The translations under genes were made by a program, and so were the position numbers. The notes under the pieces were generated by a model that did no database searches, had not been told where the DNA came from, and was given only the letters and a program-made list of their open reading frames with translations. From contig JAEDIW010000004.1 of the NCBI GenBank assembly GCA_016296655.1, positions 1 to 64,000 on the forward strand: a stretch of DNA of 64,000 nt. The letters are read 5' to 3'. The first letter of the stretch is position 1; the number at the start of each line of letters is the position of its first letter. The DNA is from Treponema sp. (lineage in GTDB: Bacteria > Spirochaetota > Spirochaetia > Treponematales > Treponemataceae). This document shows positions 8,471 to 18,266 of the stretch, piece by piece.

Positions 8471-9397
8471 CTAGCGCATACTACCGCCAAAAAGTGCAAG
8501 TACATCTTCTGTCGTAAGGCGTATGTCAAAAACTTTTAAAGTTTCTGATGAAGTTTCAATTTTCGCATTCTTATCATAAACCAACGATAAAGCAGCCTTT
8601 GCAGCAGTCAGCACAAAACGATTCTCAAAATCAATGTTTAATGCAAGATTATATGAACCGTCATTATTATCAGTCAAGCTACCTCTGGCACAAACAATGG
8701 CAAATTTCATGTCCCTGCCTAAAAGATTTTTTAAAAATCCCTGCGGATAAAGCACACAGAAACGCATTTCATCAGTAGTTTCTGTCATCCATTCATAAGT
8801 TGAAGCAACCCAGTTTTCGCCAGGAACCATTACAAAGCCTGTTTCTGCAAGAGAATCCAACTGAACCTCATAACGCTGAAGCAAAGGCTCAACATCTTTT
8901 GAAAAAACAAAATTTTTCAAGGATGCCAACGCAAGCTTATAATCAGTATCTTTCCGCTCGTAATAAACATGAGGAACAGAAATTCCTGCAATTTTCGAAT
9001 TTACGCTCGACTTTTTGAGAGTCCAGCCTTTTTTTTCCGAAAGAGCAGTTTTTACAGCAAGAGGAGGAATATTTCCTTCTAAAGAAACCTGAACACGATT
9101 CATGTCATTTTTGTCATTGATATTTCCAAGACCTGCACAAATTGTGTTTATTTTTGGAATAATATAGTCTGCATTTTTTTCAGTAAGCCCAGGAACAACA
9201 TAGCAAAGCAATTTTTTTGCAAATTCACTGTGCTTTGCCACAGGAATTTTAAAATAAACGGCACTGTTTTCTTCTAGTAATGCAAGAGCATCAACAGAAG
9301 GAATACTCTGCTCCATAGATTTACAAGATGCAAAATAAATCAGGCAAAAAAAGGCAGCAGAAACTGCCTTTAAAAAACTTACGTTAAGCTTTTTCAA
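8471..9397 (-). CDS. lipoprotein of unknown function
   Basis: A 308-residue protein with a charged start (MKKLNVSFLK), a hydrophobic stretch, and a lipobox-like IYFASC with Cys at about residue 25. It is therefore likely anchored to the periplasmic side of a membrane. The mature region shows an alternating strand/helix pattern with no motif I recognise. Segments such as AVYFKIPVAKHSEFAKKLL and NRVQVSLEGNIPP suggest two repeats of an alpha/beta domain. It overlaps the end of ileS by 14 bp, so it is co-translated with it. The overlap is unusual for an unrelated gene, but nothing else in the sequence links it to tRNA charging. Confidence 0.75.
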   Translation of the reverse strand: MKKLNVSFLKAVSAAFFCLIYFASCKSMEQSIPSVDALALLEENSAVYFKIPVAKHSEFAKKLLCYVVPGLTEKNADYIIPKINTICAGLGNINDKNDMNRVQVSLEGNIPPLAVKTALSEKKGWTLKKSSVNSKIAGISVPHVYYERKDTDYKLALASLKNFVFSKDVEPLLQRYEVQLDSLAETGFVMVPGENWVASTYEWMTETTDEMRFCVLYPQGFLKNLLGRDMKFAIVCARGSLTDNNDGSYNLALNIDFENRFVLTAAKAALSLVYDKNAKIETSSETLKVFDIRLTTEDVLALFGGSMR

Positions 9398-12300
9398 TAG
9401 TTATACTCCAAATCTTATCATCGGCTTCAACTTTTGTACCTTCCAGGCTGTCTTTCCATACAGCTTTTGCAGCAAGAGTTTCGCCAGCAACAAATCCACT
9501 AAACATTTCATAGGCTGCCTTTAAATCAGCATCGCCTGAAACACACAGATTTATGCGGTCTGTTACTTCAAGTCCAGACTCCTTGCGCAGATTTTGAATT
9601 CCACGAACTAAATCCCTGGCAAGTCCTTCCTTGCGAAGTTCATCTGTAATCTTTGTTTCAAGACCTACAGTAAGTGTTCCGTCATTTAGAACTTTCAAAT
9701 CAGCTTTTTCAATTCTGTCTACGATAATTTTTTCTGCAGTAAGGTCAATTGTCTTTCCTTCAATTTCAAGGGAAAGGCTGGAACCTTCAAGAATCGACTG
9801 AATTGCATCCTGAGAAAGTTCAGCTATTATAGCACTTGCTTTTTTCATCAAAGATCCAAGTTCTTTTCCTAGAACACGGAAATTAGCTTTTGCCTTATAT
9901 TCGACAAGTTCATCTTCGCGTTCATGGAATACAACCTTTTTAACATTAAGCTCTTCTTTGATTGAATCTTCCATTTCAGAAAGAACAGCTTTTTCAGCAC
10001 TATTGCGTGTTACAAGTGCTACACTTGCAAGTGGCTGACGATTTTTAAGGTTAAACTCATTTCTCAAAGAACGACCCATTGAAACAGCTTTCTGCACAGT
10101 ATCCATTTTGAACTCAAGCTCTTCATCACGCAGGAATTCGTTGTACAAAGGATAGTCAGAAAGATGAACCGATTCTTTGTCTTCAGAAGTCTTTAAATTC
10201 TGCCATATTTCTTCAGTGATAAACGGAATTACAGGTGCTGCAACCTGAGTAAAAGTCTTCAAAGCAATGTACAGAGCTTCATAAGCCTCTGTTTTGTCAG
10301 CATCGTTTTCGCTCTTCCAAAAACGTCTGCGGGAACGGCGGATATACCAGTTATTCAGCTGGTCAATAAATGAAACAATCGGATCAATTGCACCTGACAG
10401 GTCGTAAGATTCCATAGAATCTGTTACATCCTTTACCATTTTCTGTGTTACAGATAAAATCCAGCGGTCAAGAGGATTCTGAGGTAATTTTGAATCAAAC
10501 AGATGCCCTGTCGGAGTTATGCCGTCAATATTTGCGTATGTAACATAAAAACTGTAGCTGTTCCACAAAGGAATTATGATGCTTTTCAAAACATCACGGA
10601 CACCATCATCGCTATATTTCAAGTCGTCAGCCTTTACAACAGCAGAATGCATGAGGAACAAACGGATGGCATCAGCACCAAACTGGTTGATAGCATCAAC
10701 AGGATCCGTGTAATTGCGCAGGCTTTTTGACATTTTGCGACCGTCAGAAGCAAGAACAAGTCCGTTTACAATACAGTTTTTAAATGCAGGCTTGTCGAAC
10801 AACTGTGCGGCAAGAACTGTAAGTGTATAGAACCATCCGCGTGTCTGGTCAAGTCCTTCAGAAATAAAATCTGCAGGAAAATGCTGTTCAAAAAATTCTT
10901 TATTTTCAAACGGATAATGCTGCTGAGCATAAGGCATTGAACCAGATTCAAACCAACAGTCAAAAACTTCAGGAATTCTTTTCATTGTTCCTTTTTTACA
11001 TTTTGGACATGTGAAAGTAATCTGGTCAACAAACTGTTTGTGCAAATCTTCAGGATAAGTTCCGCTTAAATCTTTCAGTTCCTGACGGCTGCCGACACAG
11101 AGGGTATGTTTACAGTCTGCATCATTACAACGCCAAATTGGAATAGGATTGCCCCAATAGCGGTTACGGCTTACAGCCCAGTCACGAGCACCAGCAAGCC
11201 ATTTTCCAAATCTTCCGTCTTTAATATGAGATGGCTGCCAGTTAATCTGAGCATTGGCTTTCAAAAGTTTGTCATGGAAGTCTGCAACTTTTACAAACCA
11301 TGAGCCGATTCCACGGTAAATCAGCGGGGAAGAACAACGCCAGCAATGTGGATATGAGTGAACAACGGTATCACGTTTTACAAGTTTGCCTTCAGCCTTG
11401 AGTCTGGCCATAATATCTTTATCACATTCCTTTACAAAACGCCCCTCATAATCAGGAACTTCTTTTGTAAATTTACATTCAGCGTCAATAGGTTCAACTT
11501 CAGGAATTCCAGAACCTGCAAAAACCTTGTGGTCTTCTTCACCAAAAGCCGGTGCAATATGAACAATGCCTGTACCATCTTCTGTAGAAACATAATCAGC
11601 ATTGAACATTCGGAAAGCACCTTCCTTACAGGCAAGTCCAGTTTTTTCCTGACAGGCAGAGGCATCTGCAAGATTTGCAAAATATGGGAACAGAGGTTCG
11701 TAACGAGTTCCAACAAAATCCCGACCCTTACGGCGATAGATTATTTCATAATCTTCTTCATTTTTATAATAAGCAGACAGTCTTGCTTCTGCAAAAATGT
11801 AGTAATCACCAGAAGCCTTGTCAAGAATCTTTACATAATCGATTTCAGGTCCCATACAAAGACCAAGATTTGAAGGTAAAGTCCAAGGAGTTGTTGTCCA
11901 TGCAAGGAAATAAGTATTTCCATTTGCCATGTCTGAGTCATCAATGCCTTCAGGAGCTTTTGTAATTTTAAAGCGAACAGTTACAGTCTGATCCTGAACG
12001 TCTTTATACCCCTGTGCAAGTTCATGAGTTGAAAGCACTGTTGAACAGCGCGGGCAGTAAGGCAAAATATATTTACCTTCGTAAATCAAACCTTTATCCC
12101 ACAAAGACTTTGCAACCCACCAGATTGATTCCATATATTCAGGATTCATGGTCTTATAATCGTTGTCAAAATCAACCCAACGACCCATGCGGGTAATAGT
12201 CTGACGCCATTCTGCAGTATATTTTAAAACTGAAGCCTTACATTTTTCATTGAAATTTGCAATGCCGTAGCCTTCGATTTCATGCTTGGAATTCAATCCA

Positions 12301-12599
12301 AGTTCTTTTTCAATCAGATTTTCTACAGGAAGTCCATGACAGTCCCAGCCAAAACGACGTTCAACTTTTTTTCCTTTCATGGTCTGATAGCGGGGAATAA
12401 TATCCTTTATTGTCGATGGAATAAAATGACCAAAATGTGGCAGACCAGTAGCAAACGGAGGACCGTCATAAAATACAAATTCTTCACAACCTTCGCGCTG
12501 TGAAACAGACTTCTTAAAAATGTCGTGTTCTTTCCAAAATTTTAATACAGTGTTTTCCTGTGCAGGAAAATCGGCTTTAGGATTTACAGGCTTGTACAA
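9384..12599 (-). CDS. ileS: isoleucyl-tRNA synthetase, eukaryote-like (type 2)
   Basis: A class I synthetase that charges tRNA-Ile, of 1071 residues. The HIGH-type motif is HFGH at about residues 55-58, inside PPFATGLPHFGHF, and RRFGWDCHGLPVE follows. The KMSKS loop is GRKMSKSLRNY. The editing (CP1) domain includes TTTPWTLPSN. The phrases after KMSKS (FGADAIRLFLMHSAVVKADDL) match the type 2, eukaryote-like IleRS clade, which is known for mupirocin tolerance. The usual bacterial C-terminal zinc finger is not evident. The start is TTG 12599, since AGAGG lies 6 nt upstream and the protein then begins MYKPVNPKADFPAQE, the normal family start. An ATG 14 codons earlier lacks a ribosome-binding site. 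Confidence 0.95.
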   Translation of the reverse strand: MYKPVNPKADFPAQENTVLKFWKEHDIFKKSVSQREGCEEFVFYDGPPFATGLPHFGHFIPSTIKDIIPRYQTMKGKKVERRFGWDCHGLPVENLIEKELGLNSKHEIEGYGIANFNEKCKASVLKYTAEWRQTITRMGRWVDFDNDYKTMNPEYMESIWWVAKSLWDKGLIYEGKYILPYCPRCSTVLSTHELAQGYKDVQDQTVTVRFKITKAPEGIDDSDMANGNTYFLAWTTTPWTLPSNLGLCMGPEIDYVKILDKASGDYYIFAEARLSAYYKNEEDYEIIYRRKGRDFVGTRYEPLFPYFANLADASACQEKTGLACKEGAFRMFNADYVSTEDGTGIVHIAPAFGEEDHKVFAGSGIPEVEPIDAECKFTKEVPDYEGRFVKECDKDIMARLKAEGKLVKRDTVVHSYPHCWRCSSPLIYRGIGSWFVKVADFHDKLLKANAQINWQPSHIKDGRFGKWLAGARDWAVSRNRYWGNPIPIWRCNDADCKHTLCVGSRQELKDLSGTYPEDLHKQFVDQITFTCPKCKKGTMKRIPEVFDCWFESGSMPYAQQHYPFENKEFFEQHFPADFISEGLDQTRGWFYTLTVLAAQLFDKPAFKNCIVNGLVLASDGRKMSKSLRNYTDPVDAINQFGADAIRLFLMHSAVVKADDLKYSDDGVRDVLKSIIIPLWNSYSFYVTYANIDGITPTGHLFDSKLPQNPLDRWILSVTQKMVKDVTDSMESYDLSGAIDPIVSFIDQLNNWYIRRSRRRFWKSENDADKTEAYEALYIALKTFTQVAAPVIPFITEEIWQNLKTSEDKESVHLSDYPLYNEFLRDEELEFKMDTVQKAVSMGRSLRNEFNLKNRQPLASVALVTRNSAEKAVLSEMEDSIKEELNVKKVVFHEREDELVEYKAKANFRVLGKELGSLMKKASAIIAELSQDAIQSILEGSSLSLEIEGKTIDLTAEKIIVDRIEKADLKVLNDGTLTVGLETKITDELRKEGLARDLVRGIQNLRKESGLEVTDRINLCVSGDADLKAAYEMFSGFVAGETLAAKAVWKDSLEGTKVEADDKIWSITIEKA

Positions 12600-12721
12600 A
12601 ATAATCCTCTTTTTTAAAGAAAAAAATTGCAGGAAATCCATCCTGATATAACGAAGCTACTTGAAAACTGCTGTTTTCAGACATCTTCCTGTCTATTATG
12701 CAACAAATTACAGAAATATTC

Positions 12722-12746
12722 TATAGTTTTCAGGTATAGTTTTCAG
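12722..12746. repeat. 13-bp tandem direct repeat upstream of ileS
   Basis: tatagttttcagg is followed immediately by tatagttttcag (units at 12722 and 12735). It lies in the 181-bp gap between ileS and the next gene. It could be an operator or a slippage product. Confidence 0.5.
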
Positions 12747-12756
12747 AACGTGATAT

Positions 12757-12776
12757 AAAAGGCTAAATGCCGTTTT
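12757..12776 (-). terminator. weak terminator-like hairpin
   Basis: On the minus strand, AAAAC-GGC-attta-GCC-TTTTAT lies just past the stop of the gene at 12781. The GC stem is only 3 bp, extended by A-T pairs, so it is a weak candidate. Confidence 0.35.
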
Positions 12777-12780
12777 TTAT

Positions 12781-13932
12781 TCATCGGCTTTCTATGCTGC
12801 CATTAATTTTTGAGTTCTGTGATTGACGTGCAAAATTCCGCTGACGTTCCCTGACAGACTGAATTTGAGTGTTATATTTTTCAAGTTCATTAATTTCATT
12901 CCAATGCCAGTCAAGTTCTTTTACAGGAAAAAGAGGAGCTGGTGGAGTTTTTCGTCTGGAATTTGCTTTTTTTGCAATATCCAGATATTCCTGCATAACG
13001 GCAGTTTCTTCTCTTGGGAAATTTTCAGGATCCAGTAATGTCAGGTACGGCTTTTCAAAAGTAAGAACAGTTCCAGACTTATTCATCAAAAAATCGTCTG
13101 GCTGCAAGGGTGAACGTCTTACATTCCTTATTTGAGTTCCACGGCCTGAAACACAAGTAAAAATTTTTCCGGCACTTTTTATATGCTTTGCAATGTAAAA
13201 AGTTTTTTCACCATCAGAAAACGTTGCCTGCTGCGATGAATACTCCATATCGGTCTGCCAATAGCGGATATAATAAACTGAATCATCTGTTATGTACAAA
13301 GATGTCAATTCTCCAGCATTTTTTACAGGGCTTATGCAAATTCCTTCAGCCTGCCCTACACCAAGCCATGCTCCATAAATGGACGGTTCTGCATCTTCCT
13401 GCTGCTTTACTAGAAAATTCAGAAAAATGCTGCTGCCTATTCTTGCTGCAGGAACAATTGAAACTGAATTATCAGCATATTTCAATTCCAGCTCCCATGC
13501 CCCTTCACTATCTGAAGCGGATTTTTGAATTTCTGCAAATGAAACCTTTATTTTTTCAGCATTGCTTCCTGTAACATTGTTCAAATCACGTATGCTGCCA
13601 TTGAAATTTTCAGATGAAAAATCAATTTCTGCGCTTCGGTCATAGTACCAGCCGTACAAAGTTTTCAGCATTATGCAGCTGTCTGCCAGAGCTGGCTCCA
13701 CAGAATTTAAGTTTGCAAACATCAGTATTCTGTCAGCTCCCTGCCATATTCCTGAAAAAGCAGACTTCACCGAAAATTTATTTGAAGAAACAGCCCAGCT
13801 CTGACACCAGGAAGTTTTTGCACAAAGAGAAAAAATTGCAAAAGTCAGTAAAAAAGACGATATTTTCAAGGACTTCTTTTTTTCAGCAAAAAAAACAGAC
13901 AGTTTCACCTTAATACTATCGGCATAAATCAT
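12781..13932 (-). CDS. secreted protein of unknown function
   Basis: Up to 383 residues. The open frame starts at ATG 13932, but the export signal (LKISSFLLTFAIFSLCAKTSWC) begins about 21 codons later at a TTG (13869). That TTG is a credible true start, since it would give a classical signal peptide. The mature protein is beta-rich and has aromatic motifs (YGWYYDRSAEIDFSSENF, YYIRYWQTDMEY). These suggest lipocalin- or jelly-roll-like sheets that report on 'predicted' versus 'observed' residues, but I recognise no domain. The C-terminal ~70 residues are helical, basic and Gln/Arg-rich. It is followed by the weak hairpin at 12757 and separated by 12 bp from the acyl-CoA ligase stop upstream, so it is probably in the same transcript. 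Confidence 0.7.
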   Translation of the reverse strand: MIYADSIKVKLSVFFAEKKKSLKISSFLLTFAIFSLCAKTSWCQSWAVSSNKFSVKSAFSGIWQGADRILMFANLNSVEPALADSCIMLKTLYGWYYDRSAEIDFSSENFNGSIRDLNNVTGSNAEKIKVSFAEIQKSASDSEGAWELELKYADNSVSIVPAARIGSSIFLNFLVKQQEDAEPSIYGAWLGVGQAEGICISPVKNAGELTSLYITDDSVYYIRYWQTDMEYSSQQATFSDGEKTFYIAKHIKSAGKIFTCVSGRGTQIRNVRRSPLQPDDFLMNKSGTVLTFEKPYLTLLDPENFPREETAVMQEYLDIAKKANSRRKTPPAPLFPVKELDWHWNEINELEKYNTQIQSVRERQRNFARQSQNSKINGSIESR

Positions 13933-13944
13933 GTTTTTGCAAAG

Positions 13945-15906
13945 TTAAAACATGGAAACTATCTGTTTTTGATAGATTTTTGCAACTTTATGCCGCATTA
14001 CTTCCATTTTTGCATTTATTTCCTTTCCCTGCTCAAAACTTTTTCCAAGCAAAACAAATTTATAAATTCTTTCGCAAGTCCTAAATCCGTTTTCAGCACT
14101 GATGCGGCTGTCAATTTCATGGCGGAACAATTCCTGAATTTCATTTGCCTCAAGCAGCGAGTCATAAGTTTCATAGGCTATATTGTTTTCTGAAGCATAT
14201 TCAATCACAGCCTCTTTTGCAGGAACAATAAGTGCCGCAATATATTTCTGATCCTGTCCCTGAAGAACGGCAGTTTCTACATAACTGCTTGCACAGATTG
14301 CCTGTTCAATCGACAGAGGTTCAATATTTTCTCCGCCAAGAAGAACAATCGTATCTTTTGCACGGCCTGAAATTTTTATTTCATTATCATAAGTCATCAT
14401 GCCGATGTCACCGGTATTCAGCCATCCACTGTTTATCACTTTTGCAGTCAAATCATCACGTTTGTAATAACCTTTCATAATCTGCCTGCCATAAGCCAGA
14501 ATCAATCCCTGTCTGCCAGGAGGAAGCGGTTCAGTTCCTGCAGGCTCACCATCTTCCATTGCTACAACCTTGATTTTTGCCGATGGATAGATTTCACCGA
14601 CACAGCCTGAACGTGGTTTTTCAGGACTTCTTACAGAAAGTACGGGAGCTGCTTCTGTAATACCATAACCTTCGAGAAGCTTGAAATTTATGGCATGAAA
14701 AAAGGCATCTGTTTCAGGCTGTAAACTTCCGCCTCCTGAAATTGCATACTTCATGTGCCCGCCAAATTTTGCACGGATTTTCTTAAAAATTATGAGTTCA
14801 AACAATGCATTTGCAGGAGTCAGAATGATAAAGGGAAGAATTCCTGCCATAAAGTCCAGAATTCTTGAGCGTTTCTGATAACGGCACACAAGACCGAATA
14901 CAAGTTCCTTTGCCCTGCTATAAGCCTTTCCCGTAGAAACTGCAGCATTAAATAAAGCAAGTGTAACTCCGCCTTTTTTCTTCATTGCACGGAAAAAAGC
15001 CTGAGCCATAGATTCCCAAAGGCGAGGAACTCCGCACATTGTTTCAGGTTTCAAAGCTGCCATATCTTCAAGCATTACAGAACCGATTGGCTTTGAATAA
15101 ATTATTCCATTTTTTAAGGAAATAATGAGGTAGTTGATGGTTCGCTCAAAAGCATGCCATACAGGCAGGACAGAAAGCCATTTGTCGCCAGGTTTTACAT
15201 AAGTGAGTACAGAATTGACAACTTCGCACTGGGCTATGTAGTTATCATGGGTAAGCATTACACCTTTTGGAGTTCCCGTAGTACCAGATGTAAAAATAAT
15301 GGTAGCCAAATCACTGCCTGAAGTTAAATCAATTTCATGCTCAACAGCGTTTTTTTCCTCTAAAGATGCTTTTTTTCCAGATTCTTCAAGTTCTGCAAAA
15401 TTAATTACGGTTATTCCTTTTGATTCTGCAAGTTGAAAAACGCTTTCATCTGCTTTTTCAAAAAGAACGGCCTTTTTAAGAGAGGGAACTTCTTCAATTT
15501 TTTCGAGAACTTTTGAAAGCTGCTTTTGATTTTCAAAAAAACATACCTGACATTCAACAAAATTCAGTATAAAACGGATTTCAGTTCCCATAGAATCGCA
15601 GCCACGTGGAACGTCAGATGCTCCTAGTGAAAGAACTGCAAAATCTGTTATAAGCCATTCCCTGCGATTGTCAGAAATAAGGCCGACCTTATCGCCACGT
15701 TTTATTCCAAGATTTTTCAAGGCACACGCAAACTCTATGACTTTTCCGTAAACATCTCGGTAAGTATAGGTATCATATTTTTTTTCTTCGCCTTTTGAGT
15801 TTTTTACATACTGAAGGACAGTTTCTGGACAAAGTTCCTTTCTTGAACGGAGCATCTGAACCAGATTTTTCCCAACTGATTCGTCTTTTTGTACAATGAA
15901 TGGCAA
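13945..15906 (-). CDS. long-chain acyl-CoA ligase (AMP-forming), copy A
   Basis: An ANL-superfamily enzyme that activates fatty acids with ATP and CoA. The P-loop is TIIFTSGTTGTPKGVMLTHD. Downstream are the A5-type YGITEAAP motif, the A7 motif LNTGDIG and the A8 region IKISGRAKDTIVLLGGENIEP. Length is 653 residues, normal for the long-chain group with its internal membrane-associated insert (GILPFIILTPANALFELIIF). The start is TTG 15906, supported by AGGAGG 6 nt upstream. It is a close paralogue of the next gene upstream. Treponemes generally depend on external fatty acids, so duplicated ligases would serve uptake and phospholipid or lipoprotein acylation (inference). Confidence 0.92.
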   Translation of the reverse strand: MPFIVQKDESVGKNLVQMLRSRKELCPETVLQYVKNSKGEEKKYDTYTYRDVYGKVIEFACALKNLGIKRGDKVGLISDNRREWLITDFAVLSLGASDVPRGCDSMGTEIRFILNFVECQVCFFENQKQLSKVLEKIEEVPSLKKAVLFEKADESVFQLAESKGITVINFAELEESGKKASLEEKNAVEHEIDLTSGSDLATIIFTSGTTGTPKGVMLTHDNYIAQCEVVNSVLTYVKPGDKWLSVLPVWHAFERTINYLIISLKNGIIYSKPIGSVMLEDMAALKPETMCGVPRLWESMAQAFFRAMKKKGGVTLALFNAAVSTGKAYSRAKELVFGLVCRYQKRSRILDFMAGILPFIILTPANALFELIIFKKIRAKFGGHMKYAISGGGSLQPETDAFFHAINFKLLEGYGITEAAPVLSVRSPEKPRSGCVGEIYPSAKIKVVAMEDGEPAGTEPLPPGRQGLILAYGRQIMKGYYKRDDLTAKVINSGWLNTGDIGMMTYDNEIKISGRAKDTIVLLGGENIEPLSIEQAICASSYVETAVLQGQDQKYIAALIVPAKEAVIEYASENNIAYETYDSLLEANEIQELFRHEIDSRISAENGFRTCERIYKFVLLGKSFEQGKEINAKMEVMRHKVAKIYQKQIVSMF

Positions 15907-15978
15907 TTTTTCCTCCTGATTTTCAGGGATTTTCTGAATAACCTGCTTGTTTTGATATTTTTAATTGGCAGCGGCCAT

Positions 15979-16010
15979 AAAAAAAGGCTGTCATTTTTTT
16001 GACAGCCTTT
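15979..16010 (-). terminator. rho-independent terminator after acyl-CoA ligase copy B
   Basis: On the minus strand, aaaggctgtc pairs with gacagccttt across a short A-rich loop, followed by a run of T's. It lies 21 bp past the stop at 16031 and separates the two ligase genes. Confidence 0.85.
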
Positions 16011-16030
16011 ACATGATACTATCGAATATA

Positions 16031-18022
16031 TTATTCGTAAAGTTTTTTTATCTGCTTTGCATAAATCTTTACGATTTTGTGGCGCATTTTTTCCATCTTT
16101 GAGTTGATTTCTACGCCAACTGTAAAGTCTTTTTCCAGAAGCACAAAGTTAAAGACGCGTTCGCAAGTTCTAAAGCCGTTTTCTGCATTTACCCTTGAGT
16201 CAATTTCACTTTTGATAAGGTTCTTTATTTCATTTGTATGCAAAAGAGCTTCATAATTTTCATAGACAACATTATTTTCTGTTGCATAAGCAATAACAGC
16301 ATCTTCAATAGGTACAATAAGGGCTGCAATATATTTCTGATCCTGTCCAATAGCAACTGCTGTTCTGATAAATGGGGAACCACAGATAGCATTTTCAATA
16401 ACCTGAGGTTCAACATTTTCGCCGCCAAGCAGAACAATTGTGTCTTTTGCACGACCGGTAATTTTTATTTCATAATCCTGAGTAAGCATTCCCAAGTCGC
16501 CAGTGTTAAACCAGCCGTCACTGTCAATTACCTGTTCTGTCAAATCTGGACGAAGATAGTAGCCTTTCATTACCTGACGACCACGTGCAAGAATCAGGCC
16601 TCGCTTGCCAGGAGGAAGCGGTTCAGTTCCAGCAATTTTTCCGTCTTTTTCAGCCACAACCTTGATTTCAGCACAAGGCATGACTTCGCCGACACAACCT
16701 GAGCGAGGCTTTTTTGAGTTGCGCAGGGAAAGAACTGGTGCAGTTTCTGTAAGGCCGTAACCTTCCAGCAATTTAAAGCCAATTGCATGGTAAAAGGCAT
16801 CAGTTTCAGGCTGAAGACTGCCACCTCCAGAAATTGCAGCTGTAAATTTACCTCCAAGGTACCCGCGGATTTTTCTGAAAAGCAGAAAATCGCAGATGGC
16901 ATTCGGAATAAACATGAGTATATATGGAACAAAAGCAATCATTGTGTCGAAAATACGGATTGTTTTTTTGTAGCGGCAGATTAAGCCGAATACACGGTCT
17001 TTTGCCCACCAGTAAGTTTTGCCAACTGAAATGGCAACATTGAAAAATGCAAAATGAAGTCCGCCTTTTTTGCGCATTTCACTGAAAAAACGCTGGGCAA
17101 TGGCATCCCAAAGACGAGGAACAGCACACATCCAGTTAGGATGCATTGCATTCATATCTTCAAGAATTCTTGAAGCAACAGGCTTTGAATAAATGCAGCC
17201 GCTTTTTAAAACCGGCAGGAAGTACTGGAATGCACGTTCAAAAACATGCCATACAGGCAAAACTGTAAGCCACAAGTCTCCATTTTTTGAATCTGGCAGA
17301 ACGCTTTTTACAACTTCACACTGAGCCATGAAATTGTCATGGGTAAGCATGACACCTTTTGGAACACCTGTTGTTCCTGAAGTAAAGATGATTGTTGCAA
17401 GGTCATCAGCTTCGATTGTGTCGATAATTGCGTTGATTTCTTCACGGTCGCCAGCAGATGTTGAACGGCGTGCAATTTCTTCCAGGTTTACGTAATTATG
17501 TATTGTAATGCCACAGGCTGCTGCTTTAGTTACCAAATCAGAGTCAGCCGAATCAAAAAGAATTGCATGCTTGAGGGAAGGGACTTCTTCTGATTTTTCC
17601 AGGACTTTTTCAAGCTGGCGGCCGTTTTCAAAAAAAGCAAAGCGACATTTTGTAAATTCAAGAATAAAACGAATTTCAGTTCCCATGGAATCACAGCCAC
17701 GCGGAACGTCAATTGCGCCGAGAGAGAGAAGCGCATAATCTGTTATCATCCATTCACGGCGGTTATCTGAAATGAGTCCTACTTTGTCGCCTTTTTTTAT
17801 GCCAAGTTTTTTAAGCTGGCAGGCCAAATCCAGAGCTCTGCGATAAACACGTTCATAAGTATACAGGTCAAATTTGCCGACTTCATTTTTTACTGCCTGA
17901 AGTACATTTTCAGGACATTCTGAAACTCTTTTTCTAAGCAAATCAGGAATATTTTTTCCTAAAGTTTTGTCAAATTTGCTTTTATCAAACAAAAGCTTTG
18001 AAATTTGTCTAAAATTTACCAT
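16031..18022 (-). CDS. long-chain acyl-CoA ligase (AMP-forming), copy B
   Basis: A 663-residue paralogue of copy A with the same order of motifs: TIIFTSGTTGVPKGVMLTHD, YGLTETAP, FNTGDLG and IKITGRAKDTIVLLGGENVEP. All catalytic motifs look intact, so both copies are probably active, perhaps with different chain-length preference. I place the start at ATG 18022 (MVNFRQISK). A TTG 12 codons upstream is possible, but it falls inside the promoter, which has TTGCAA and TAATGT 17 bp apart with the -10 ending 7 nt before this ATG. The gene is therefore a leaderless-mRNA candidate with its own promoter and terminator, independent of copy A. Confidence 0.92.
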   Translation of the reverse strand: MVNFRQISKLLFDKSKFDKTLGKNIPDLLRKRVSECPENVLQAVKNEVGKFDLYTYERVYRRALDLACQLKKLGIKKGDKVGLISDNRREWMITDYALLSLGAIDVPRGCDSMGTEIRFILEFTKCRFAFFENGRQLEKVLEKSEEVPSLKHAILFDSADSDLVTKAAACGITIHNYVNLEEIARRSTSAGDREEINAIIDTIEADDLATIIFTSGTTGVPKGVMLTHDNFMAQCEVVKSVLPDSKNGDLWLTVLPVWHVFERAFQYFLPVLKSGCIYSKPVASRILEDMNAMHPNWMCAVPRLWDAIAQRFFSEMRKKGGLHFAFFNVAISVGKTYWWAKDRVFGLICRYKKTIRIFDTMIAFVPYILMFIPNAICDFLLFRKIRGYLGGKFTAAISGGGSLQPETDAFYHAIGFKLLEGYGLTETAPVLSLRNSKKPRSGCVGEVMPCAEIKVVAEKDGKIAGTEPLPPGKRGLILARGRQVMKGYYLRPDLTEQVIDSDGWFNTGDLGMLTQDYEIKITGRAKDTIVLLGGENVEPQVIENAICGSPFIRTAVAIGQDQKYIAALIVPIEDAVIAYATENNVVYENYEALLHTNEIKNLIKSEIDSRVNAENGFRTCERVFNFVLLEKDFTVGVEINSKMEKMRHKIVKIYAKQIKKLYE

Positions 18023-18029
18023 GAAAATG

Positions 18030-18058
18030 ACATTATCACGTTTTTTGTCTTTTTGCAA
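18030..18058 (-). promoter_or_regulatory. promoter of acyl-CoA ligase copy B
   Basis: The -35 TTGCAA (18053-18058) and -10 TAATGT (18030-18035) on the minus strand are 17 bp apart. Only 7 nt separate the -10 from ATG 18022. Confidence 0.65.
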
Positions 18059-18266
18059 CCAAATTTAATATTTTTATAGGATTTAAGAGAAAAACTTTTT
18101 CAAAAAAGCCGAACCTGAAGGCAAAACCGCTTACGCTGGATTGAAGCAGGGCGAAGCCGACGCTTTTGTAAAAAAGCGGCCGGAGGCGAAAGCCGTAGCT
18201 GCGCAAAGCCAGTCAGGCAGAACAGTTCCGTCCATAAAAACAAAAAAAAATCTAAAAAAAAAATTA
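18059..18266. other. intergenic stretch with a GC-rich island
   Basis: There is no credible gene here. Bases about 18105-18232 are clearly richer in GC and CpG (gcggccggaggcgaaagccg) than the surroundings. They resemble in texture the palindromic repeat regions at 37141 and 46140, but I see no clear alignment to them. A long A-run follows at 18240-18265. A short open frame from 18141 has no ribosome-binding site and runs out of frame into thiI. Confidence 0.5.

Noticed and set aside
12600..12641. Extra 14 N-terminal residues of IleS
   Set aside because: The TTG at 12599 has a strong ribosome-binding site and gives the family N-terminus.
12642..12780. T-box riboswitch upstream of ileS
   Set aside because: No AGGGUGGNACCGCG-type T-box sequence or stem I pattern is visible, and no terminator/antiterminator pair.
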